Made by a program: the position numbers and the translations under genes. Shown here one piece after another: positions 1-10,940 of a DNA stretch of 64,000 nt. Below the pieces are notes generated by a model. It was not told the origin of the DNA. It saw only the letters and a program-made list of their open reading frames with translations, and did no database searches. Every line of letters starts with the position of its first letter. The stretch's first letter is position 1. Origin of the DNA: Melieria omissa (lineage: Eukaryota; Arthropoda; Insecta; Diptera; Ulidiidae); NCBI GenBank assembly GCA_963971225.1, contig OZ020267.1, positions 154,867,920 through 154,931,919 on the forward strand. The letters are read 5' to 3'.

Positions 1-3000
1 TCAATCGAATTAAATAACCACAACTTCTGCAGTAACTAGTTTCAGATCAATGCATTCTAGACGCTAAATAACTTTATGTCTTGTAAAAATCTTTTCTGAC
101 TAAACATCTTTTCAGCTTCTCCCCTACTCCAAGACTGTGTTCTTCCGTTTTGGCTCAGCAAAACTGTCATTTCGTGTAGTTGCCAATCGCTGTGTTAGAC
201 GGTAGCAGATGCCGTCTTTTAAATTCCTTCATAAATATAATAAAAACCTCGCTTACAGACAATTTATTGGCTTTGGCTCTCCTGCAAATCCAGCAAAATG
301 TGCTTAAGACTTAATCTTCCCCATCTTCTTGGGACTTAATCCTAGACACACACACACACACATACATATACACATACAAATATAAAATAATCTTATAAAG
401 TCGATATTTTCCCACGGGCTGCTAAATCCTAGCACTCACACTCACACACACGCGCACACACATTGACGAAAGTCAACAGCCAACACATCGGCAACATTGA
501 GTGCTCGCGTATATGGAAAATAAATATTGACAGCAGCGAAAAATGAGAAAATTTAAATGGAAAATAGTCAGGCGATGAGCGGCGTCTGCGCGATTATGCG
601 CCTTGCTTTGCAGCGGATAATTGCTGCGCCGCAATCAAGTTCAGAAAATGCCGCTTTTAAGCCATTGGAAATATTTAATTAAATGTGAACGCCATTGACG
701 GCGACGAACGCGGCATGCGCGGAGCCTTAAATAAGTAAGTGCGATTTTAATGAAATGATTCCTGCATTGGTGTGTTTTGTTTTTGCATGTCGCAAGTGAA
801 GAGCCGCCGGAAATGCTGAACAAACTGTTTATCCAGTGTAATTAAAAGGCTGAATGCTGTAGCGAAAACCATTCTATGAATTCTTCCAACTTTGGCAGCC
901 CGCGGACAGCACATGGTGAGATGGCGACCGCCAACTCGGCATTCCCCGCAGCATTTTCTACGAAAGTGCACAAAGCGATAGCACCGACAAAGAGCAAAGG
1001 CGAGTCTCGCTTCGCTTCGCGGAAAGATGCACCGCAAGCCGCTTGGAAAGCTCATCATAAGCGCGTTGTGCCGCCACACTTCCTCGCATTCTAGTTTGAT
1101 TCTTGTTCAAGCCCACAGCTGTTGCAAAACTTCGCCGGCGCGCCTTTTGACCCCATTCCCCCGAGAAGTTGACTTTAGCTAAGTTTGCTGTTTGGCTTTT
1201 TATTAAGTTTATTTGTTGCCGTCCCTCGCCGGAGGCTATCACCGGCTGATCGGCAGCGACGGCTGCCGTCCTTGGTGACTGCTGATTGCTGAGTTGCCGA
1301 GTGCTGGCAGCTGACGTGGCTTTACCTGCCACAATTGTTTGGCCGCAGCGAAAGATGCCAATGGAAACTTGCAATGATTTCACTGCTTTTATTTTGCCAA
1401 CAAGTTCGATTTCATTGATTCGGCAAAACACACAAATAGGAAGCTGTGAGGCAAACACTTTTCGACCATAACACTTCTTTGGTGCTAGTTGCGTCTTCTC
1501 ACAAATAAAGGTAGTTTTGAGGGACTTTAATACCACTTATCAGTCAGCAATATTTAAATACAAACATACATATGTCTGTATGTTGTCTCACTAATATTCA
1601 CACATCTATTTCGAAAAATGAACTATTTCGCTTATTCGGCTTCGTACGTCAATGTTGTCGGTTATGTTCGCGCATTTTCGGCTTTTATATGTATTTGCCA
1701 TCATTTATTTGCCACTTCGTTCTGCCACTTAAACATATCCGTTTCGAGTTTATTCCTTATTTAATTTCGCTACGCTTCGAATTCACAGCACAACAATTGT
1801 CAACAACTTTATTTGTTTCCAATTGCAATTTATTTCATAGCGAACGCCGACGCTCTCTCACCCGTCAAGCTGCTGCAGCAACATTTGCCATTTCACTTTT
1901 ATTAGTTTCGCCCAGAGTGGAATTTGTCGTCAAAATTGAAAAATAAAAGCGTCAGCTGCTGAGGCACTTTGGCCGTTGTTGTTGGCGCTGTTGTCGCCAT
2001 TATTGCATCACACGCCACATGCGCCACATAAATCAGCAGCGCAAACAGATAACACGCGCACAAGCGGCGGCCAGTTGACTCGCCGCCGCTGCTGCGCCGA
2101 GGCGTGAGGCGGCCACTTGTAACGGCAGCAATTTCATTATTTCATTGCTCGATAAACTGGACGCAAACAGCCAGAACAGGCGCGACGTGACCACAATAAC
2201 TGCGTCAGTCCACGGACCAGAGGACTGCGGACGGATGCGGCGCAGCATGATTTGATGTGGACAACTGTCGCAGTTCGATGTTGTCTCGATGACAAATACT
2301 GGCAAAAGCGGCACACATTCACAAATCTAGAACGAAATCTCGTTCGAGTCGTCGCTTACCTAAATTACCAAACGCAACAGCAATGGGCTCCGCTCAACTA
2401 GCAGCCAAACCCTGTGAAGGAAAACTTTGTTCTCAGATCACAGAGTGAATTTTGATGCACATTACACGAAAGTGACAACAAACAGCAACATGAGAAACAA
2501 TCGGCGTCTGTCTTCATGTGCGCAGCGCTGATTTGTGGAAACTGAAGTGTTCGTTTGCGTAAACATTCCAGATTTCGTAGTCGGGGTCGAGGACAATTGC
2601 ACAGCAATTGCAATTAAAACTCTGGCTGCAGCGGTTGTCACAATAGCTGCGACTCTACAGTAAAAGTTTGCAATTGCAACAGAATTCAGTTTAGCTCACT
2701 TCTCTTGCAATCCACATACACATCTCTACTCATTAATGGATCGAAGCAGAAGAAGCAGGAATCCTATTCATATCCTATCTGTGTTGTAAAACATCAGCTC
2801 AGAGGTTCATCGCAACATTTATTCATTTATGTCTCGCGGCTAAAATTTAGTTCAATTAAATGTTCAAAATAACTTCACCAGACAATTTATACTCAAAGAC
2901 AAATACAAATACGTATTTGGCACTGCATACCAACACATCTCCCAGTAACTTTATCTCTGTCTGCCAGTCTCACAACTGGCATTCTCCTGTTTCTACTCTC

Positions 3001-4733
3001 GACCCGCTTGATCCCCGCCCGGCCTCGCAGTAGTTGTCACCGCAGCCTTTGGCTCCTGGGAACAAGGTTTCGAAGGGCGCAAAAACTTTCCGCCGACAAG
3101 TGGCAAACTCAAAAGTCACTCACACGTACACTTCACACTTCGACTGCCGCCTGGCTGCGAGGCTGCCTGCGTTGGCGCCTACTTCACACCTCGTCGTCCT
3201 CCATCGCCGCACTCCGCCGTCTTCCTCACAAAGTTGCTGGCTCGTTGCAACTTGTCCCGCATAATTAATGACATTGTATCTTTGACTACGCAAATACGAA
3301 TGCGAAACGCACTCAGGAGCAATTATGATATCCGTCTGCTGTGATAATTCAATACGGCAAATATTGACTTATGCTAATTCCCAGCCTCATTCATATATCC
3401 GCCGTGCTGCGCCGCACACACACACACTCACACGTACAGCGGCGACTTGGGTGTTAATTGGGTAGAATTGATAAGGGATCACGGCGGCATGATCCCAGCT
3501 AGTTTGCGCTGCCGTTGCAAATGTGTTAATGTGTTTGTGTCTCAGTCTGTTTGCCGCTTGCTAATTTGAGGTTAAACACCAAAACTGGCAGACAACGGGT
3601 TAAGGCAAGCAAACAATCAATCAGCCGACACTTAATTAAGTGTGCTGCGAGCTTGCGGCATTTGCTCCTTGGTGGCGTCGACCGCATTCGGCGCATTTGT
3701 TATGAAATGTGAGGCCGCCACACATACAACACCTGCGTTTTTAAGTGTTCCATCATAACGGGCACCTCGGCCGACCGGCCATTAAATTTGACCTTCAAGG
3801 TGATGCTGCTTCATGCCGACAGCGCAATGGCTCAGACCGCACAGCCAACAACTACCACGTACCCAGCAACAACAACAGCCAGAATATGACTTTGCCGACA
3901 ATGACAGTGTTGGTGGCGACAGCGTGTGACATTGATGGTCAACATAATGGCAGCTAATAACAATAATCGACTCTCAGCTCGCTGGCAAAGAGCGACAGGC
4001 AGTGCACGATAAAGTCGAACAACATCCGTTAGCAGTTGGCAAATTTATTGCAACGACGTCAGCTACAACGGCGACGCCAGCGACGGTGACATCAAAGGAC
4101 ATTCGGTCACAAGAGGTCGAGAGGGATGGCAGCTTAAGCTGCAGAATATATGGGAACCTTTCAAAGCACAATTCCTTTAAAATTCAACGGTAACGAGTAA
4201 AAATGGCTCGAGAAGGCAAACAAAATGTCGTTGCTATTATTAGCAGAAATTCTGGAAATTGCAAAAAGTATTTCGGCAAAACTCGAACCAACTCGATTTA
4301 AACTTGTGCGCCAGAATATTTCGAGCGGTTCTGCTGGCAGCATTAGTCCTTCAAGAAAGAAGGAGAAGTAATGCTCGTGCAACCCATTAAATTTGGCCGC
4401 TGTAAAAGTGGGTTTTATGTTGATGTTGCCACGTCGAACAGGCAACAACAGCCAAATTAAAAAGCCATGACACCATCAGCCTTCAACGGCGTTGTGCGGC
4501 ACTGCGACACTGTCGACCTCATCAAAATTCGATTTATGTGGCACGTGTCAATGTTGAGCGAACTAACAAACAAAAAGCCGTAAAGCATGGATTGTGTTGC
4601 GTTATGCTTTTAATTTGTACACAAATAGTTCGGCACGAATACACGAGCGCGTCAGTTGGATCTCGAAGACCAAAACTAAATAACATAGTTGGGAAAGTGG
4701 TGGCATTGCTACAACTGCACTCGAAGAAATATA
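1..4733. other. Unique non-coding sequence, left flank
   Basis: I see no supportable gene in this block. Open frames on both strands reach 192 codons but are low-complexity, overlap one another and resemble no protein family I know. Visible content is an AC dinucleotide run at about 346-363, an imperfect CA-rich run at about 433-462, and alternating AT-rich and GC-richer patches typical of fly intergenic or intronic DNA. No transposon ends with target duplications were found. Confidence 0.6.
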
Positions 4734-5363
4734 TCGCACACGCACTACAAAAGTGACACAACACAAAATATTTTATTTTCGGGTTTATGTGTTAATACTG
4801 TGCACAATGCATTTATCCACCAATCAGCAAAAGCTCAGTATATTTTGTTGTTGTTAACTGTTGCAAAAATATAGTTAGGTCTCTCTTCATGTCAGAAGTT
4901 TGATGCTATTTGTTCGCTGCAGCTCAATGCAAAAGAGTCCTAACTCAAATTGTGTCACTTTTGACGAAATAAATTTTTGTTAAAGTTAATTTTAAGCAAA
5001 ATTCTAACAATTTTTGTATATATTTTTAATTATTAAAATTATGAATTTTCAACATTTTTTTTCAACTTTTTAACTGTCCTTTATAATTATTAAACTCACC
5101 AAAAGTGATATAAATGAAAATAATTCGGTAATTATTGAATTAAAATATCATCAAAACAGTCACAACTCAAAATTTTGGATTTTCTAGTGTAAAATAAAAA
5201 AACAAATTCTTGGAATTTATCAAAAAGCATAATCTGTAAGGATTTTCTACTGAACGGTCTATTCTTTATTTAAAAAAATTTTTATTTAGCTCAAAAACAG
5301 TTTTTTGCGTTTCCTGAGAAATCACAAATTTTGAGTTGTGTCACTTTTGTAGTGCATGTGCGA
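4734..5363. mobile_element. MITE family A, copy 1 (630 bp, long TIRs)
   Basis: The ends are inverted copies of each other. The left end reads TCGCACACGCACTACAAAAG and continues into TGACACAAC; the reverse complement of the right end differs at only about two of the first 36 bases. A second copy lies at 32977-33580. Flanking bases are compatible with a TA duplication (TA before 4734, TA after 5363). The interior is AT-rich with no transposase frame, so this is a non-autonomous element. A core motif resembling AAAAGTGACACAACTCAAAAT recurs inside in both orientations, near 4945 (minus), 5098 (plus), 5155 (plus) and at both ends. The superfamily is unassigned; a TA duplication would suit a Tc1/mariner-type element, but I do not recognise the TIR. 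Confidence 0.85.
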
Positions 5364-5370
5364 TATGAGT

Positions 5371-5378
5371 ATATGTAT
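5371..5378. repeat. Target-site duplication of hAT element, left
   Basis: ATATGTAT directly precedes the left TIR and is repeated exactly at 6541-6548. Eight bases is the duplication length of the hAT superfamily. Confidence 0.9.
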
Positions 5379-5389
5379 TAGGCATCGCA

Positions 5390-5429
5390 ATCCCGGGATC
5401 CCGGGATCCCGGGATCCCGGGATCCCGGA
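5390..5429. repeat. Tandem array of ATCCCGGG units
   Basis: Five head-to-tail 8-bp units, the last ending in A instead of G. Each unit overlaps the next to give alternating CCCGGG and GGATCC palindromes. The array sits just inside the left hAT TIR. More dispersed copies of the unit lie at 5446-5491 and at 6451-6510 near the right end, so it probably serves as the subterminal transposase-binding repeat (inference). Confidence 0.85.
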
Positions 5430-5590
5430 CTTTTTCCAGTCCCGAAAATCCCGGGATTCAAATTCTTTTATCCCGGGATTTTCGGGATTGCAAAAGATGC
5501 TTCAAAGTTCAAATGAAATAAATTTTAAGGCACAAAAACCCAATTCCTTATTTGAGGGAGAAGGGAGGGGATAGAGTGCGTCTTTTGCAA

Positions 5591-5736
5591 AAGGCTTATG
5601 ATTATTTACTAAGCATTCAACCAACAAGTGTTGAATCTGAAGGATGTTTCTCTTCAGCAGGGTTCATTTGAAATAAATTTCGCTCTAGATAAGAGAACAA
5701 AACACTTAATGCCTTTGTATTTTTAAGATCTCAGTT
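5591..5736 (+). pseudogene. hAT transposase C-terminal dimerisation domain, relic
   Basis: Translating from 5591 gives AYDYLLSIQPTSVESEGCFS followed by SAGFI. After an in-frame stop it continues NKFRSR, then a second stop, then TLNALVFLRSQ. This matches the order of the hAT family C-terminal dimerisation region: a Y-L-x-I-x-x-T-S-x-x-S-E-x-x-F-S-x-A-G block, then an N-x-x-R-x-x-L block, then a x-x-L-x-F-L block. The fragment covers only the last ~50 residues. It has two in-frame stops and lacks the usual Arg after S-E (Gly here), and nothing upstream resembles the catalytic RNase H-like core. It is a dead remnant inside the bounded hAT element 5379-6540. The family call is firm; I cannot name the lineage. 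Confidence 0.85.
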
Positions 5737-5957
5737 TTTAGTTAATCAAAACGCTTAACTTTTTTATCGAAATAATCGAAGTAAAACTAAAAGCACAAAC
5801 AAATTAACTATTTTATTTTTTTTATCAAATATGCATATATATGCACTTTATGATACATCGGTTGCAAAGTAATAAGTTATGTTTAAGTGTCATTTTTGGA
5901 TAAAACAAAATGCTATGAAACTGAAGTTAAATGTCAAATGAAAAACTTTTAAGTTAA

Positions 5958-6303
5958 CTCTTCAATTCCCAGTGTCACCTGTAGGTGACAGATGCTTAAT
6001 ATTTGTTTTCCTACCACATAGGTTTTAATTTTAAAATTCTAACACTTGTATAGCAAAGTCAATTAGTAGTACTTGTTTATTTAATTTTCCTACCAACACT
6101 AGCGATACGTCATTTGTAAAATTTATTCATTTGTTTCACGCGTAATTAAAGCAGTGCGAGTTTGTGTGGTTTCTTTCAATATAAAAATGAGGGTAGTTTA
6201 AAAATTTTTTATGTATTTTTTTGTCTTATCCAAACGTATCTAAGCTCTTTTATTTAAAAAGAAAATTTTCTTTTTCACTATTTTGGACATGGGAATTGAA
6301 GGG
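5958..6303. mobile_element. TTAA-flanked (piggyBac-like) MITE nested in hAT
   Basis: TTAA occurs immediately outside both ends (5954-5957 and 6304-6307). The left end reads CTCTTCAATTCCCA; the reverse complement of the right end reads CCCTTCAATTCCCA, 13 of 14 identical. TTAA duplication with a CCC-type terminus is the hallmark of piggyBac-like elements, although Kolobok elements also use TTAA. A subterminal palindrome, TGTCACCT-gt-AGGTGACA, lies at 5973-5990. The 346-bp interior is AT-rich and non-coding. Because it interrupts the hAT element, it inserted later. Confidence 0.8.
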
Positions 6304-6540
6304 TTAAACAAAATGTGATTAAATTCAAGATAAAAAATCTTGAAACTACCCAAATGTGATTAAAATGTGTCCATTTTTATGATAAATATATTATAAACAA
6401 GTATTTATGCAATTCGGGAAAATTGTTTTATTAAAAAATTTGTTATATGAATCCCGGGATTAAATCCCGGGATCCCGGGATTTGACTTTTCAATCCCGAA
6501 AATCCCGGGATCGCAAAATGGCCAAAAATTGCGATCCCTA

Positions 6541-6548
6541 ATATGTAT
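6541..6548. repeat. Target-site duplication of hAT element, right
   Basis: ATATGTAT, an exact copy of 5371-5378, immediately follows the right hAT terminus. Confidence 0.9.
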
Positions 6549-6717
6549 ATATATTTGTTACTTTTTGAAAGCCGATATATGTCGGTCCTGATTCATCGGT
6601 TGTTTGCAATGTTATATGTTAACTTTCGATGAGTCGCAAACGAGAAATCACTGACACAATGCAGTTTTGTGGGCGCTTAGTAATCGCGTTGCCTCAACTA
6701 TAGTTGGGCTTTGATTA

Positions 6718-7883
6718 CACTGCACAACAGCATGTCTGTTGCATGGAGTTTTTTACATGAATCTGAATCGTTTTTCCACGCTGTTTTCAAAACCATACTC
6801 CGTTTTTATGTAACAGCTCTAGTTTTTGCAAAAAATGGGCGTGTCACTTTTTTGAATTTTCCTCGGCTTTTTTCTCGTTTTCGACTGTTATTTCTGAACC
6901 AATAATCCCATCGACAAGATTTTTATAGCGTTGCACTTACAACATTTCACGCCATCTTTCCTGACATTAATCAATGTTATGCGTTCTAAATGGGCGTGGT
7001 AATAAGGTTTCAAAGTAAGAAAATATTGAATTTCAAGGCGTTTTTTCTGATGGCGAAAATTGTGCAGATGTTTCATAAATCAAGTTACGAAGTTTATGAA
7101 TATCTTAAGAAAAAACATCAAGCAATACAACACAGCCAAATTATTTGGCGGAATACACATTCGCATCGAAATAATAACAAAACTTTACCATAGCGATTTT
7201 CACCTCTTTTCATACTTTTTCCTTAAAAAATTAGGAGCCTCAAAATATGCTCTTTTATATGTTCCATTTATAGTTTGGAATACAAGCAAAAAACAAAATT
7301 ATTTTGAATTTCTCGATACAAAAAAAAATTAAAAACTTTGCATATTTTCAGGCCCCTAATTTTTTAAGGAAAAAGTATGAAAAGTGATGAAAATCGCGAT
7401 GGTACATTTTTCCTGTTATTTCGATGCGAGTGTGTATTCCGCCAAATAATTTAGCTGTGTTGTATTGCTTGATGTGTCGGCTTTCATTATACACCTAACT
7501 CGTTAATTGTTTTACAAAAAATGTGTATGTTTTTGATCATCAAAGAAAACGCCTTAAAATTCAATTTTTTCCAACTTTGAGGTCCAATTACCGCGGCATT
7601 TTAACATTTATAAAAATAAGTTGCATCGGAAAAGAAGCCGTGCGGTGTTGTTAATGCGATAAGGTGAAAATCATGTCAATTGGTTTTTTTGTTTAGAAAC
7701 TACGATCGAAAATATGGAAAAAGTAGAGGAAAAACTAAAAAAATGACAGGGTACCTATATCTCACAAACTAGAGCTGCTAGAAAAAATCGGAGGGTAGAT
7801 TCGGAATCAGCGCACCCAAATTAGTAAGAAACAGTAGAAAAACTCCATGCAACAGAAAAAAAGTGTTTTTTTGTTGCGCTGTG
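6718..7883. mobile_element. Foldback-type MITE family B, copy 1 (1166 bp palindrome)
   Basis: The two halves are inverted copies of each other along almost the whole length. Ends CACTGCACAACA and, reverse-complemented, CACAGCGCAACA match; both continue to TGTTGCATGGAGTTTTT. Matching blocks run inward through TTTCAAAGT, GAATTTCAAGGCGTTTTTT, the TATTTGGCGGAATACACA region and CATACTTTTTCCTTAAAAAA at 7211-7230, which pairs with 7360-7379. The fold centre is near 7295. TTA flanks both sides (6715-6717, 7884-7886), consistent with a 3-bp duplication. A copy of exactly the same length lies at 17384-18549. No transposase frame is present; short open frames inside are by-products of the palindrome. 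A CACTG terminus with a 3-bp duplication recalls CMC/Chapaev or PIF/Harbinger ends, but the superfamily is not settled. Confidence 0.88.
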
Positions 7884-7886
7884 TTA

Positions 7887-10435
7887 TTCGAACATACACT
7901 TACACACACAACTTGTGGATAAATTTGTTCCGCGTTTTTTGCCACCAGACGCCCACTCCACGCTCCTTCTGGCAACGTTTCAGCTTGAAAAACCCAAACT
8001 TAAGGCGTTCCAGCAGCGCTGTAATGTCGCCATAACAAGCGCGCGGCAGCCACAACGACGACTTAACTTGCCTACGTGTCACAAATGTCATGCAACTCTG
8101 GCGACGAGTGTGTGTGCACGTCGCCTTCTAACCCCAAAACGCGCTGCCACTTGCACTCCTGGCAGTGCCAGCCAGCACCACATTCTCGTTTTGGTTTCCT
8201 TGCTGCTTCCTATTGCTTCCTTTCCGTGCCAGTTTTTCCGTTTCTTTCGCCAATTCTTCGCGCACATCTCGCAACGTGCAACAAATTTCAATGTGCCACG
8301 CTGAAGTTGCTGCAAATGGGGTTGGCAGCCCGTCGGCAAGCAAAATACATAAGTAGCCGGATTTGTGCGAAACTCTCGTTCGGTCGTGTGTGTCGCACAC
8401 ACACACACAGACGCGTAACACCTATGATGCGCAAACGGCATTCGTGTGTGCCGTCAGCCTGCACCGCTCTTCGTAGTTGTGAGCGAATGTGTGTCACTGC
8501 TTGTCACCGACACACGCATTTGTTTATGTTTAGCCTGTGCGACGCAAGTTGCACGTAGTTTACAAATCGCATACTTTGTGCGGTAATAATGTGGACGCGC
8601 GCTGTCGCATGCGCCAGGCGAATTTTATTTTCAGTTGCGGCAAAAAAGTTGCAGCAAAAACGATGCAAACGCAGCGAGCGCGACTAAAAATTGAAAACGC
8701 CCAGAATTACTTAAGGTGCGACGCAAGGCCAGAGACCAAGGAGCAACTTTTGCTGTTTCGAGCGCTGAAAATAGACAACGAAAAAACGCAGAATTACGCG
8801 AAAGTTGCAAGAATCTTACGGAAATTAATGAGCTGTTGATGTCTGCATGAATTTTAGTTTCCAAATGCCGCAAACTTATTCAATTCAACAGTTTTAATTA
8901 CCCTGCTTCGAAGGTTTGAAATTTAAACATTCCATAAAATTATGATATTTCTCGCATCGGCTGTTTCTCATCGCTGTATCGCTTCCTGCTTAGCACTGAA
9001 ATACTTTTAACTGTTTCTTACTTTCATAAATCCTTATCGCAATTATTAGCATATTTTATTAATTTCTATAAACCTATTTCGTATTTTTTATTGAGCTACT
9101 GTTGCAAAAACCACATATTTTCTCGCATGCAAGATTTTTTTATATATTCCTCACATGCAAACTATGCTTTTCGTTTTCTTGTTCCATAGTTATATGGAAT
9201 TGCTCTGGAAGTTCTTTTAACGATTTTGCTTTTTTACTTTAACTGATCAAGTTTATTTATCCAAGTACAAAAATATATCTCATATTTGGTATTCGTTACA
9301 TTTAGTTGTGATCTCATGTCTTTCCAATAACAGTTGACTCATATTTCACCTCTCGTCGTCGTTTTCGCTGCACCCTTCACGCTTTCCAATTTCCATGGCT
9401 CTCCATGCTGCCATAGTCATTTGACTACGAAATGTCAACCATCAAGGACATTAGCAACACACTCCACAACATGACACAAACACGCACCAGCACAGCCCAA
9501 CAAGGACAGTCACCGGCACTCGTTTGCCGTCCGGAGGACTCATTTTTCTCTCGCTTTCGAGTTTGTTCTGCACAAGTAAAAAAGCCAAGAACAATGGCTG
9601 CGCGTCCTGCGATGCTGCTGCGCTGCTGTTTGTGCTATTTGCGCGCACTGATCCGTTTGCAGCAATTTCAATTCGTAACGCCAAAGACGCCAGTTAGTTT
9701 ATGTAATATGAATAAAAGCTGCATGACAATCACACACAAACACACACACACATACGTGTCATTGCATAACAAATGGTTAGAACAAAGCGCACAAGCAGAC
9801 GCAAACAAGAGCCACGGACAGGAGGAGCAAGCAGCGGCTGCCGGCAACTAAGCCAAATCCAAACCCAAACCGAGGCGCAGCCAACGAGTTGAATTCACTG
9901 TCGACGCCACGTTTCGATAAAATGCAAATCCCGGTTTAGATATGCTGTCGCCATTGTGTCGTACTGGCAATTTGTGCCATTGTCGCTGTTGTTGTCGTCA
10001 GTAAAACAGTTCGCTGATTACGAGTTGCATGCTGTTTGCAATCTGAGTGCGGCCGCAACTCACCGCGGCGCACATTGGAACGTGGAAAGAAGTCTTGCAA
10101 AATGCAATATTTCAATATGAAATGCCATATTGCCACGTGCAACGCTATGTCGTCCGAATATTCGAAAAAATTGTGCAACTGTTCCCACGTTCAAAATATT
10201 TCAGAATTTTTGTTATATAACTATCATCAAAAAACATGCTTAGGATAAATGTATAAATGCATCCTTCGGTAATGACTTATTTCATATTTCTCTCAGAGTT
10301 TTGTCACAATGACAGCGATGCTTCCATGAGTTCCACTGTTGCAAAATTTTGCATTATTTTCAATATTTTTTGGACAGAATATAGCAAACTTAACTTACTG
10401 TAGTAACTTACTTAAGTAACTGAAACATTTTTCTA
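7887..10435. other. Unique non-coding sequence
   Basis: I find no gene. The first 1.4 kb is comparatively GC-rich and has many overlapping chance frames on both strands. The part from about 8870 to 9330 is AT-rich. CA-type runs lie at about 8394-8410 and 9731-9752. No bounded transposon was recognised. Confidence 0.55.
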
Positions 10436-10439
10436 TTAA

Positions 10440-10936
10440 CCCATATAAGCCCAGCGATTTTTTTTTGGACAATATTCGAATGAAACAGTTTTTTTTTTAA
10501 GGTGAGATGGGCTCGGACAATTCAAATTTGGTGTAAAAAAAAATTTTTTGGGTTTTCGAGATATTTGGTGTTTAATAAATCGGACACCTAACTATAAATA
10601 TATATTGTGGCTATAATATTGGTTTTATGGGAAAAGTGTAAATATATTTTCCAGAGTTTGATCAATTTGTAACAAGACTGCATAGTTACTTTTTTAAATA
10701 TTATTGTTTTTTAATGTTTTTCGGTGCTTTTGAAATTATGTCAAAAATTACCTTTTGTTTGGGGAATTCATACAACTGGGAAGAGGTGCGAGAAATGAAT
10801 ATATTTATCCCATATTACACAAAATATCCCATGTTAACTGTTGTTATTCCTTATTACAAACCAAAAGAGCCAAAAAAAATTTATGGAAAATGCTAAAACT
10901 TACTGTTCGATTAATCGAACATTGGGCCGATATGGG
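10440..10936. mobile_element. TTAA-flanked (piggyBac-like) MITE, 497 bp
   Basis: TTAA lies directly outside both ends (10436-10439 and 10937-10940). The left end reads CCCATATAAGCCCA and the reverse complement of the right end reads CCCATATCGGCCCA, 12 of 14 identical. The interior is AT-rich with runs of T and A. Short overlapping open frames on the + strand (10714-10940) show no piggyBac motif, so the element is non-autonomous. The TIR is different from those of the other two TTAA elements in the window. Confidence 0.8.
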
Positions 10937-10940
10937 TTAA

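Larger units (their letters stand above)
5379..6540 (+). mobile_element. hAT-superfamily transposon, internally deleted
   Basis: The termini are TAGGCATCGCAAT on the left and, reverse-complemented, TAGGGATCGCAAT on the right (one mismatch). They are bounded by a perfect 8-bp duplication, ATATGTAT. Both subterminal zones are packed with the 8-bp palindromic unit ATCCCGGG: five tandem units at 5390-5429, further copies to 5491, and again at 6451-6510. A relic of the hAT C-terminal dimerisation domain lies at 5591-5736 on the + strand. The right end holds a hairpin, GGGATCGCAA facing TTGCGATCCC. The element is 1162 bp, or about 812 bp without the nested TTAA insertion at 5958-6303. That is far shorter than a complete hAT element, so most of the transposase gene has been lost. 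Confidence 0.9.

Noticed and set aside
958..1536. 192-codon minus-strand frame
   Set aside because: No recognisable domain, no start or splice support, and overlapping frames of similar quality.
6711..6905. Frame whose peptide recurs at 17185-17556, apparently a repeated protein
   Set aside because: Both lie at the left arm of the palindromic family B MITE; the shared peptide only reflects the shared DNA repeat.
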